This document shows, piece after piece, positions 1-5,618 of a stretch of DNA of 8,245 nucleotides. The first letter of the stretch is position 1, and each line of letters opens with the position of its first letter. A program made the translations under genes and the position numbers. Source of the stretch: Nitrospirae bacterium RIFCSPHIGHO2_01_FULL_66_17 (GTDB lineage: Bacteria > Nitrospirota > Nitrospiria > 2-01-FULL-66-17); NCBI GenBank assembly GCA_001803875.1, contig MHEO01000026.1, positions 3,316-11,560 of the forward strand, in the 5' to 3' direction. The notes below the pieces were generated by a model. It saw nothing but the letters and a program-made list of their open reading frames with translations, had not been told where the DNA came from and ran no database searches.

Positions 1-669
1 AGCCTGGTGACCGCGACGCTCACGAACCGGCTGATCGCCCGCGCGGGGGGCAACGACCTGGAACTCGTGTGGGTCCGGTTGACCCAGAGCTATCGTCTGG
101 CGCGCCGCCCGGACGCCGTGTCGGGCGTGATCCCGCCCGCGTGGTCCGCGCTGCGCGGGGAAGCCACGCTCCGCACGGGCACGGCGCTGACCCTGGATGC
201 CGACGTGTTCTACGACCATGACGGCCGCGGGCGGCGGTTCACCACCGTGGACACGGACGTGCGCGTGAACGGCGGTCGGTACTGGGATCTCGCGGTCGGC
301 CATCGCTCCACCCGCGAGGCGACCGACGATCGTCCGCTACCCCAGCGCGGCGATCTCCTCGATCCGCTGTCGCTCGGCGGGGTGATGACGGGCAGCCGCG
401 CCGCGATCGACTATTACATCGCGGAGGCGCGCGCGTATCTGCCCCGCGGCTTCACCCTGGCCCACAAGACCTATTACAACCAGCGAACCGGCAAGTACAC
501 CGAGATCGACTACGGTCTGGAGTACCGCGCGCAGTGCTGGAGCCTGACCCTCACCTACACCGATTTCCCCGAAAAGAGCAACGAACTCAGTTTCCTGCTC
601 ACCCTGATCGGCGCGACGAGCGTGGATTCGAAAGCGGCGTCGAAACTGTTCGAAAAGCCTGTGCCGTGA
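1..669 (+). CDS. lptD: LPS-assembly protein LptD, C-terminal part (5'-truncated)
   Basis: The frame is open from the first base (Ser-Leu-Val...), so the gene begins upstream and the GTG at 7 is not a convincing start. About 222 codons are visible, ending in TGA. The translation alternates hydrophobic and polar residues with many aromatic strand ends (TLDADVFYDH, RYWDLAVGHRS, YYIAEARAYL, FTLAHKTYYNQ), as expected of an outer-membrane beta-barrel. The closing segment, an EYRAQCW stretch followed by TLTYTDFPEKSNELSFLLTL, resembles the end of the LptD/OstA barrel outside enterics. LptD inserts lipopolysaccharide into the outer leaflet of the outer membrane with the lipoprotein LptE. Only one Cys (in AQCW) is visible, so the disulfide pattern cannot be judged. 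The alternative is another large barrel of the same fold. A stem-loop follows the stop. The family call is by pattern recognition only. Confidence 0.72.
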   Translation, partial: SLVTATLTNRLIARAGGNDLELVWVRLTQSYRLARRPDAVSGVIPPAWSALRGEATLRTGTALTLDADVFYDHDGRGRRFTTVDTDVRVNGGRYWDLAVGHRSTREATDDRPLPQRGDLLDPLSLGGVMTGSRAAIDYYIAEARAYLPRGFTLAHKTYYNQRTGKYTEIDYGLEYRAQCWSLTLTYTDFPEKSNELSFLLTLIGATSVDSKAASKLFEKPVP

Positions 670-674
670 CGCCA

Positions 675-692
675 CGCGTCCGGACGGACGCG
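675..692 (+). terminator. Stem-loop just after the lptD stop
   Basis: CGCGTCC (675-681) pairs perfectly with GGACGCG (686-692) around a GGAC loop, five bases after the lptD stop. No T-tract follows, so it is not a canonical intrinsic terminator. It may act as a 3'-end stabiliser or a Rho-assisted stop between the convergent lptD and FIST genes. Confidence 0.4.
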
Positions 693-697
693 CGGCG

Positions 698-823
698 GAG
701 CCTGTTCAGGAATGCGCCAGATGCAAGGCGCCGGCGAGCACCCGGACCGGAGCGTACTGTTCCGTACGTGAGGACCGGATGCGCAGCCGGTAACGCAGCA
801 GATGGCCGTTCATGGACAGGCTC
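698..823 (+). repeat. MITE-like repeat, copy 1 (126 bp)
   Basis: The element begins GAGCCTGTTCAGGAATGCG and ends CATGGACAGGCTC, so GAGCCTGT (698-705) and ACAGGCTC (816-823) form 8-bp terminal inverted repeats. The centre holds a hairpin, CGTAC (753-757), loop TGTTCC, GTACG (764-768), followed by GTGAGG. A second copy lies inverted at 6465-6648 and shares the termini, the CAGATGCAAGGCG block, the CGTAC hairpin core, AACGCAG and GATGGCC. No coding capacity was found. It ends 3 bases before the stop codon of the FIST gene and fills the space between two convergent genes. It could be a non-autonomous mobile element or a REP-type unit with a transcription-end role. Confidence 0.75.
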
Positions 824-826
824 TGC

Positions 827-2005
827 CTAATCGCCCACGAGGGCTAACACGCCCGTATAGTTGTGCAGACACTGGCCGTCGGCGGCCGGACCGATTTCGG
901 CGTACGTGAAGAACCCGATCAGCGGCAGGTCCTTGAACCGGGCGCGGATGATGTCGCGGTCCACGTTCGGGCGACCGTACAACGAGGCGCCGCGGCCGCA
1001 GCAATTGAAGTAGACGGCGAACCGCGGCGGTCGTCCCGCGCAGACCGTGGCGAGATCGCCCACCATGGCCTCCATGTCGCGGCGCGCGTGCGCGGGATCG
1101 CGGACGGTGAACGACACCGCCTGTCCCTCACGCACCGGCGATCCGGCCAGCAGCGATCCCTCCTGGGGATCCACGCCGTGGATGTTGCGCACGTAGTACT
1201 CGCCGGGCGCCAGGCGCGTGTGAGAGGGATCGCACGGAAACCCGAGGAAGAAGAGGCCGGCGGCGGACCGGAGGTCGGGCAGCGCCCACTCCTGGGCCAG
1301 GCCGGTGAAGACGTCGTAGGCCGGGCGGCCGCTCAACTCGAAGATGACGTGGCCCTCGGCGCGCGTGACCAGAAGCGGTTCGCCGATGGGCCGGCACGCG
1401 ACCGTGTGCCCGAACGCCCGGTTCAACCCGCCCGAGAACAGCGCGCCGCACACCGCGTCCGAGGCGACCTCGGTGCCGCACCACTGGTAGGTGTGCATCT
1501 GGGTCCCGTTTTCCGAGGCCCCGCCGCCGACCACCGGCACCCCCGGCCACGACTGGGAGAGCCCGTCGAGGAACGGACCCGCCTGCAAGGTCATCGTATC
1601 CGGGAAGAGCATCAGGAAATCCTGCGACAGGCGGGGGGCCGGCAACATCCGCGCCATGCGCCGGGCCGCTAACCCGCCCTGCCGGCGGAGTGAGCGCACG
1701 AGAAAGGGCGTGGCCGTCAGCGTATCGGAGGCGAGCACGAGCACCGCGACGGCCGGTTCGTCTTCCACCTCGCCGTCCGATGTGACGATGCCCATCGCGC
1801 TGCAGCCCACCAGGTGGCGCGTTCGCGTGATCTCGGCGATGCGCTCCAGCATGCGCCCGTAGAGCGACGAATGCGGGATGGTGGCGAACACGAGGGCGAA
1901 GTCGGCCTGGGCGAGGCCGGCCCGGTCCATGGCGCGGCGCGCGGCGGTCGCCGCCGCGGCGAGGGTGGCCTTTTCGGTCGAGGCGCCGACGCCGACCTTG
2001 AACAT
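827..2005 (-). CDS. FIST-domain sensory protein (FIST N + FIST C)
   Basis: This 392-residue protein has no predicted membrane segment. FIST is a sensory input domain thought to bind small ligands such as amino acids, often linked to signalling or chemotaxis proteins; here it stands alone without an output domain. The N-terminal half shows the FIST-N pattern: a DFALVFATIP strand (35-44), then LVGCSAMGIVTSDGEVEDEP (65-84) and an AVAVLVLAS strand. PVVGGGASENG (157-167) and ALFSGGLNRAFGHTVACRPIGEPLLVT (188-214) follow. The C-terminal half has YFNCCGRGASLYGRPNVD (332-349) and LPLIGFFTYAEIGP (360-373), which are hallmarks of FIST-C. The start is ATG (2003-2005 on the plus strand), with only a weak GAGACGA ribosome-binding site. 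The gene is divergent from tetR, and its 3' end abuts repeat copy 1. The ligand and partner cannot be read from the sequence. Confidence 0.87.
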   Translation of the reverse strand: MFKVGVGASTEKATLAAAATAARRAMDRAGLAQADFALVFATIPHSSLYGRMLERIAEITRTRHLVGCSAMGIVTSDGEVEDEPAVAVLVLASDTLTATPFLVRSLRRQGGLAARRMARMLPAPRLSQDFLMLFPDTMTLQAGPFLDGLSQSWPGVPVVGGGASENGTQMHTYQWCGTEVASDAVCGALFSGGLNRAFGHTVACRPIGEPLLVTRAEGHVIFELSGRPAYDVFTGLAQEWALPDLRSAAGLFFLGFPCDPSHTRLAPGEYYVRNIHGVDPQEGSLLAGSPVREGQAVSFTVRDPAHARRDMEAMVGDLATVCAGRPPRFAVYFNCCGRGASLYGRPNVDRDIIRARFKDLPLIGFFTYAEIGPAADGQCLHNYTGVLALVGD

Positions 2006-2038
2006 GCGTTCGTCTCGGGTGAGGGGCCCAGCGCCCGT

Positions 2039-2068
2039 ATCCTAACAGGTCCGCGGGGGCCAAGGCAA
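2039..2068 (-). promoter_or_regulatory. Probable sigma70-type promoter of the FIST gene
   Basis: On the minus strand, TTGCCT (plus 2063-2068) is followed after 18 bases by TAGGAT (plus 2039-2044), preceded by TGT as in an extended -10. Transcription would start near 2032, leaving a leader of about 27 bases before the ATG. The match is partial, so this is a motif-based inference. Confidence 0.4.
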
Positions 2069-2080
2069 CGCTGCGCGGAG

Positions 2081-2109
2081 TTGACGCCGGGGTCCGATCT
2101 GTGATAAAT
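2081..2109 (+). promoter_or_regulatory. Probable tetR-SDR promoter
   Basis: TTGACG (2081-2086) matches a -35 box at 5 of 6 positions. After 16 bases comes GATAAA (2103-2108), preceded by TGT (2100-2102) as in an extended -10. The AT-rich patch stands out against the GC-rich surroundings. The adjoining palindrome at 2107-2130 would cover the -10 edge and the transcription start, the usual geometry for TetR autorepression. Confidence 0.5.
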
Positions 2110-2130
2110 AGACCAACTAGTCGGTTTATT
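2107..2130 (+). promoter_or_regulatory. Palindromic operator, probable TetR-family binding site
   Basis: AATAGACCAACT and AGTCGGTTTATT are inverted halves matching at 10 of 12 positions, centred on ACTAGT. The site lies 26 bases before the chosen tetR start and overlaps the predicted promoter. The half-site form TAgACCgACT recalls sites of NemR/AcuR-like TetR regulators from memory; the exact consensus was not checked. It may also influence the divergent FIST promoter about 40 bases away. Confidence 0.65.
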
Positions 2131-2155
2131 ATTTTGGGCAGGGGTGGTGGCCGGG

Positions 2156-2803
2156 ATGGGAGACAAGGGCAATCAATCGAGGCGGCGGATCGTCGAGACC
2201 GCCCGGGCGTTGTTTCACGCCAAGGGGTACACGAGCACCAGCATGGACGACATCGTGCGGGAGGCCGGGATGACCAAGGGGAGTCTGTATCACTACTTCA
2301 CGGGGAAGGAGGCCCTGGGGACCGCGGTCGTCGAGCACATGATCGCCGAGCAATGTGCGGCGCCGCAGGGCGCGGGGCCGCGGGATCCGATCCGGGGCGT
2401 CGTGGCCATGTTTCGTCGCGCGGAGCGGGAGTTGGCCGACCGCCGGTGCAAGGGGGGCTGCCTGTTCGGCAACCTGGCGCTGGAGGTTTCGGACCTCCAC
2501 GACGGGCTCCGCCGAACCATCGAGGCAGCGTTCGCGCGCTGGGAACGGCAGGTCGCGCACGCGCTGGAGTCCGGCAAGCGCGACGGCTACTTCACCCCGT
2601 CGCTCCAGTCGAAGGCGATGGCGCATTGCATCGTGGCTCTGCTCGAAGGGGGCATCCTGCTCTCCAAGGTGCAGCGCAACACCCGGCCCCTCAAGAGTTG
2701 CACGGGCATGGTCGAGCGCCTGCTCGAGGGGTTTCGGACGAGAAAATCCCCCCTCACCCCCCTTTGTCAAAGGGGGGTGAGGGGGATTGGGAGGAGACGA
2801 TGA
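2156..2803 (+). CDS. TetR-family transcriptional regulator, NemR/AcuR-like
   Basis: The protein has 215 residues from the ATG at 2156; GTG codons at 2144 and 2147 are alternative starts, but this ATG opens directly on the usual short tail before helix 1. RIVETARALFHAKGY (11-25) is TetR helix 1, and the helix-turn-helix spans about 28-49 (TSMDDIVREAGMTKGSLYHYF). The ligand domain carries GCLFGNLALEVSD (101-113), typical of the NemR/AcuR branch, with Cys102, and GGILLSKVQRN with Lys171. These are 69 residues apart, as are Cys106 and Lys175 of E. coli NemR, a sensor of reactive chlorine and electrophiles. The normal domain ends near RTRK (194-197). The last 18 residues are encoded largely by a hairpin repeat. 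The stop overlaps the SDR start (ATGA), implying a coupled operon. It probably represses its own promoter through the palindrome upstream. The effector is inferred, not shown. Confidence 0.9.
   Translation: MGDKGNQSRRRIVETARALFHAKGYTSTSMDDIVREAGMTKGSLYHYFTGKEALGTAVVEHMIAEQCAAPQGAGPRDPIRGVVAMFRRAERELADRRCKGGCLFGNLALEVSDLHDGLRRTIEAAFARWERQVAHALESGKRDGYFTPSLQSKAMAHCIVALLEGGILLSKVQRNTRPLKSCTGMVERLLEGFRTRKSPLTPLCQRGVRGIGRRR
2745..2788 (+). repeat. C/G-rich palindromic repeat inside the tetR 3' end
   Basis: The left arm reads AATCCCCCCTCACCCCCCTTTG and the right arm CAAAGGGGGGTGAGGGGGATT around a single T, a near-perfect palindrome of about 44 bases. One extra C in the left arm (six C against five G) is the only imperfection. 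Repeats of this look, with a TTTGTCAAAG centre flanked by C and G runs, are to my recollection scattered in several environmental Gram-negative genomes. It lies in frame within tetR, adds about 15 residues (KSPLTPLCQRGVRG...), and ends just before the ribosome-binding site of the SDR gene. As RNA it would form a very stable hairpin able to affect tetR/SDR coupling. Confidence 0.82.
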
Positions 2804-3558
2804 GGCTGAAGAATAAAACCGCGATCGTGACCGGGGGCGGGTCGGGGATCGGCGAGGCGATCGCGCGGCGGTTCGCTCAGGAGGGCGCGCGCGTGGCGAT
2901 GACGGGGCGGCGCAAGGAAGCCTTGGAACGAGTGGCGAAGGCGATCGAGTTGGCCGGTGGGCATGCGCTGGCGCTCCCGGGCAGCGTCACGAACGAGGCG
3001 GATGTCCGCCTTGCGGTGGAGGCGACGCTCAGGTCGTTCGGCCGCATCGACGTGCTGGTCAACAACGCGGGCAACCTGTTTCACGCCGGTCCGCTGCACG
3101 AGACGACCGACCAGGTGTGGAACGACACGATCGACCTGTTTCTGACGTCGGTCTTTCGGTTCAGCCGCGCCGTGATTCCCCACCTGCTGAAGCAGGGGAG
3201 CGGGTCGATCGTCAATATTTCAACCGTGGCGGCGCTCAAGGCGATGCCGGGCTTCCCGGCGCACGCCTACGCCGCGGCCAAGGCGGGGGTGAACATGCTG
3301 ACCAAAACGATCGCGATCCAGTACGCCACGCAGGGCATCCGGTGCAACGCGATCTGCCCGGCGGGGGTGGACACGCCGGGGGTGGCGAGTCTGACGTCGG
3401 ATGCCAAGCAGCGGGCGGGATTCGACGCGATGCACCCGGTCGGCCGGATGGGACGGCCCGAGGAGATCGCCCACGCGGCGGTGTACTTCGCGTCCGAGGA
3501 GTCCGCGTGGACGACCGGCAGCATCTTGAGCGTCGACGGGGGGGTGACGGCGCAGTGA
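2800..3558 (+). CDS. SDR-family NAD(P)-dependent oxidoreductase
   Basis: This classical short-chain dehydrogenase has 252 residues, the normal length. The Rossmann nucleotide motif TGGGSGIG is at 11-18, NNAG at 88-91, the catalytic Ser141 in NISTVAAL, and the YxxxK pair Tyr157/Lys161 in AYAAAKAG. The C-terminal SILSVDGGVTAQ is the typical FabG-like ending. After the second beta strand comes GRRK (36-39), with arginines rather than an acidic residue, which suggests NADP(H) preference; this is an inference. The substrate cannot be assigned, and FabG-type ketoacyl reductase activity is possible but unlikely to be the housekeeping role in this setting. The start ATG follows GGAGG (2790-2794) at 5 bases and overlaps the tetR stop. 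The same frame is open further upstream, but that stretch lies over tetR and is not this protein. Confidence 0.95.
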   Translation: MRLKNKTAIVTGGGSGIGEAIARRFAQEGARVAMTGRRKEALERVAKAIELAGGHALALPGSVTNEADVRLAVEATLRSFGRIDVLVNNAGNLFHAGPLHETTDQVWNDTIDLFLTSVFRFSRAVIPHLLKQGSGSIVNISTVAALKAMPGFPAHAYAAAKAGVNMLTKTIAIQYATQGIRCNAICPAGVDTPGVASLTSDAKQRAGFDAMHPVGRMGRPEEIAHAAVYFASEESAWTTGSILSVDGGVTAQ

Positions 3559-3598
3559 GGTTCGAACAAACGAAGGGTCAAGAGCGTCTCGCAGCCTC

Positions 3599-3641
3599 GG
3601 CGCGGGGAAGCGCGCCTGTGTTGCGCAGCCCGCTTTGCGGG
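3599..3641 (+). repeat. Two tandem stem-loops between the SDR and zinc-ribbon genes
   Basis: GGCGCG (3599-3604) pairs with CGCGCC (3611-3616) around GGGAAG. CCCGC (3629-3633) pairs with GCGGG (3637-3641) around TTT. They fill much of the 99-base gap after the SDR stop. No T-tract follows. They could attenuate, process or separate the two cistrons, or be a REP-type unit. No second copy was found in the window. Confidence 0.4.
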
Positions 3642-3657
3642 GAAGGATGGTGAGGAT

Positions 3658-3852
3658 ATGCAGTGCGTACGGTGCAACGGTTTGATGGTGCCGGATCGGT
3701 TTGCCGATCTGGCGGATGACACCGGCCAGATCGAATTCGGCGGCTGGCGGTGCCTGGTGTGCGGGAACATCGCGGACCCGGTGATCGTGGCGAACCGCCA
3801 ACGTCCGCCGGCGGCGCGAAAGCCGCTCCGGAAGCGGGCGGTCGCGGCGTAA
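3658..3852 (+). CDS. Small zinc-ribbon protein, function unknown
   Basis: This 64-residue protein has two CxxC knuckles, Cys3-Cys6 (QCVRC) and Cys32-Cys35 (RCLVCG), spaced like a zinc ribbon. Between them lies an acidic stretch, FADLADDTGQIEFGGW, and the tail is basic (RQRPPAARKPLRKRAVAA). This suggests a metal-bound mini-fold with a nucleic-acid- or membrane-facing tail. Similar short proteins seem familiar from Nitrospira-type genomes, but no function is known to me. The start ATG is preceded by GAGGAT, a usable but very close ribosome-binding site. It lies 99 bases after the SDR stop, so operon membership is possible but not certain. Its opening MQCVRCNGL resembles VQCVRCGQL of the protein encoded at 8000-8239. 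Confidence 0.78.
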   Translation: MQCVRCNGLMVPDRFADLADDTGQIEFGGWRCLVCGNIADPVIVANRQRPPAARKPLRKRAVAA

Positions 3853-3911
3853 CTCGGCGCCGCGGCCGGCCGTGTGATCTCTCCCGTGTCACCACGTCGG
3901 GGCGCGTGGAC

Positions 3912-3942
3912 TGGACAGGAACCCGGGGAGATGGGGTAGAGT
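3912..3942 (+). promoter_or_regulatory. Weak candidate promoter for the membrane protein-qor pair
   Basis: TGGACA (3912-3917) and TAGAGT (3937-3942) resemble -35 and -10 boxes with a long 19-base spacer. They sit about 50 bases before the start at 3991, in a 138-base gap that otherwise shows only GC-rich sequence. The match is weak and is offered only because the gap suggests a separate transcription unit. Confidence 0.25.
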
Positions 3943-3990
3943 GCGGGGACGGGCAGGGTCCTGTCGAGACCACACCACGGAGGGATGACT

Positions 3991-4527
3991 ATGAGCGGAA
4001 GGAAAAATGTCGTGTTCGGATTCTTCTATCTCGTGTTGACGGCCGCGTTGGGGCCGTACATGGTCACGCAGTACTTGGGACCGCTGCAACAGGCCGCCCA
4101 GGGGTATGCGTCGGCGGTCACCGAACTCAGCCAGGCCGCGCAGGGAGCGGATCCCGCCGAGCTGGCGCGCGTGCAGACTCACGCGATCCTCGCCCTCCAC
4201 ACGCAGTTCGAGGCCGAAGAGCCGATCGAGTCGATCAAGGGCGGGCCGCACGCGCACGGCAACCTCGAAGCGATGTTGAACATCGCCGTCGGGCTCGTCC
4301 TGGGATTTCTGGTCATCGGGTCGCTGTTCAAGGAGATCATCAGTTGGCTGTTCATCGGCGGCGCCGTGTTGCACTCCGGCATGCTGTTTTTGGGCGCGGT
4401 GTTTGGCCAGGGGTGGGCGTGGGCCGTCCTCAACACGGGGGTCGGTCCGCTGATGTTGTTGGCCGGTCTCGTCCTGGCCGGCGCGGCGAGCGTGAAGGGA
4501 TTCCGGCCGCAGCCGGCGGCGCGCTGA
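3991..4527 (+). CDS. Four-segment membrane protein, function unknown
   Basis: I chose the second of two close ATGs: GGAGG (3979-3983) lies 7 bases before 3991 but only 1 base before the ATG at 3985. The 178-residue product has hydrophobic segments at about 7-25, 96-112, 117-138 and 148-166. A polar loop (30-92), rich in Gln, Ala and Glu, holds VQTHAILALH (61-70) and the striking GGPHAHGNLEAMLN (84-97), with His64, His70, His87 and His89; His128 lies in segment 3 (AVLHSGMLFLG). Several histidines near membrane boundaries could bind haem or metal, but this is speculation. I do not recognise the family. The next gene, qor, starts 12 bases later, so the two are probably co-transcribed. Confidence 0.85.
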   Translation: MSGRKNVVFGFFYLVLTAALGPYMVTQYLGPLQQAAQGYASAVTELSQAAQGADPAELARVQTHAILALHTQFEAEEPIESIKGGPHAHGNLEAMLNIAVGLVLGFLVIGSLFKEIISWLFIGGAVLHSGMLFLGAVFGQGWAWAVLNTGVGPLMLLAGLVLAGAASVKGFRPQPAAR

Positions 4528-4539
4528 GCAACGCGGATC

Positions 4540-5517
4540 ATGGCGCACGCAGTGCTCATCGACCGAACCGGGGGACCGGAGGCGCTCACGTGGCGCGAGC
4601 ATCCCGTTCCGGTTCCCGGGCCCGGCGAGGCACTGGTTCGCCATACGGCGGTCGGTCTGAATTTTATCGACGTGTATCATCGCCGCGGCCTCTATCCGCT
4701 GCCGTCGCTGCCGGCCGTGATCGGCCTTGAGGCGGCGGGCCGGGTGGAGGCGGTCGGCCCCGGCGTGACCGAGGTCGTGCCGGGCGATCGCGTCGCCTAC
4801 GCGGGTGGGCCGACGGGAGCCTACAGCGAGATCCGCGTCATCGCGGTGCACCGGCTCGTGAAGTTGCCGGACGGGATCGACGATCGGCGGGCGGCCGCGA
4901 TGATGCTCAAGGGGATGACGGCGGAGTACCTCCTCCGGCGGACGTACGCCGTCAAACCCGGCGACGCGATTCTCGTCCACGCGGCGGCCGGCGGCGTGGG
5001 GCTGATCGTCTGCCAGTGGGCCAAGACGCTCGGCGCGACCGTGATCGGCACGGTGGGCGCGAAGGACAAGGCGGAGCTGGCGAACACCCACGGCTGCGAC
5101 CACGTGATCGTGACCGGCGAAGAGGATTTCGTCGCCCGCGTCCGGGAGATCACCGGCAGCGAAGGCGTTTCCGTCGTCTACGACTCGGTCGGCAAAGACA
5201 CCTTCATGCGCTCGCTCGATTGCCTCAAGCCCCGGGGCCTGATGGTCAGTTTCGGCCAAGCCTCGGGGATGGTTCCGCCGCTGGATATTTCGATCCTGTC
5301 CGCGAAAGGGTCGCTGTTCCTGACCCGGCCGACGCTCATGACCTACACCGCGTCGCGCGAGGACCTCATGGCCAGCGCGGCGGCGCTGTTCGACGCGGTG
5401 CTGCGCGGCGTCGTCCGCATCGAGGTGCGGCAGACCTATCCGTTGCGGGATGCCGCGCGGGCGCACGCCGACCTCGAGGCGCGCAAGACCACCGGTTCCA
5501 CGGTCTTGATTCCCTGA
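4540..5517 (+). CDS. qor: NADPH:quinone oxidoreductase, QorA / zeta-crystallin type
   Basis: At 325 residues it is close to E. coli QorA (327). It belongs to the zinc-free branch of the medium-chain dehydrogenase/reductase superfamily, which passes electrons from NADPH to quinones or reduces reactive enones and aldehydes. The N-terminal GroES-like domain contains NFIDVYHRRGLYP (41-53) and VIGLEAAGRVEAVG (60-73). LKGMTAEYLLRRTY (123-136) is the QOR-characteristic helix. The Rossmann domain has the nucleotide loop HAAAGGVG (147-154). SVVYDSVGKDTF (211-222), LVSFGQASG-like LMVSFGQASG (234-243) and the terminal KTTGSTVLIP complete the pattern. No zinc-ligand set is visible. The ribosome-binding site is weak, consistent with coupling to the membrane protein 12 bases upstream. 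Its true substrate may not be a quinone. Confidence 0.94.
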   Translation: MAHAVLIDRTGGPEALTWREHPVPVPGPGEALVRHTAVGLNFIDVYHRRGLYPLPSLPAVIGLEAAGRVEAVGPGVTEVVPGDRVAYAGGPTGAYSEIRVIAVHRLVKLPDGIDDRRAAAMMLKGMTAEYLLRRTYAVKPGDAILVHAAAGGVGLIVCQWAKTLGATVIGTVGAKDKAELANTHGCDHVIVTGEEDFVARVREITGSEGVSVVYDSVGKDTFMRSLDCLKPRGLMVSFGQASGMVPPLDISILSAKGSLFLTRPTLMTYTASREDLMASAAALFDAVLRGVVRIEVRQTYPLRDAARAHADLEARKTTGSTVLIP

Positions 5518-5549
5518 CCCTCGGTTGCGCTGGCCAGCGGCGTGCCGTC

Positions 5550-5578
5550 TTGCAATGACCGTGGAGCGTCGCTATACT
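5550..5578 (+). promoter_or_regulatory. sigma70-type promoter of ispH
   Basis: TTGCAA (5550-5555) and TATACT (5573-5578) are separated by an ideal 17 bases in the 101-base gap between qor and ispH. Each matches the consensus well (TTGACA 4/6, TATAAT 5/6). Transcription would begin near 5585, giving a leader of about 34 bases. This is the best promoter in the window. Confidence 0.65.
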
Positions 5579-5618
5579 GGCGGTGCGTTTGGCCCTCGTT
5601 CCGCGTGGAGCACGGACC

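Noticed and set aside
1128..2063. Other minus-strand frames overlapping the FIST gene
   Set aside because: They are Arg/Gly/Pro-rich shadows; only the 827-2005 frame shows FIST motifs.
2745..2788. C/G-rich palindrome as an intrinsic terminator
   Set aside because: It lies inside the tetR frame just before a coupled start codon and has no following T-tract, so termination there would cut off the SDR gene.
2101..2799. Upstream in-frame extension of the SDR gene as a fusion protein
   Set aside because: The extension overlaps tetR in another frame, reads as Gly/Arg-rich noise, and the SDR has a strong ribosome-binding site and a standard N-terminus at 2800.
3889..5466. Long open frame on the minus strand opposite the membrane protein and qor
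   Set aside because: Its translation is a low-complexity Arg/His/Asp-rich shadow caused by high GC, while the plus strand carries well-conserved protein motifs.
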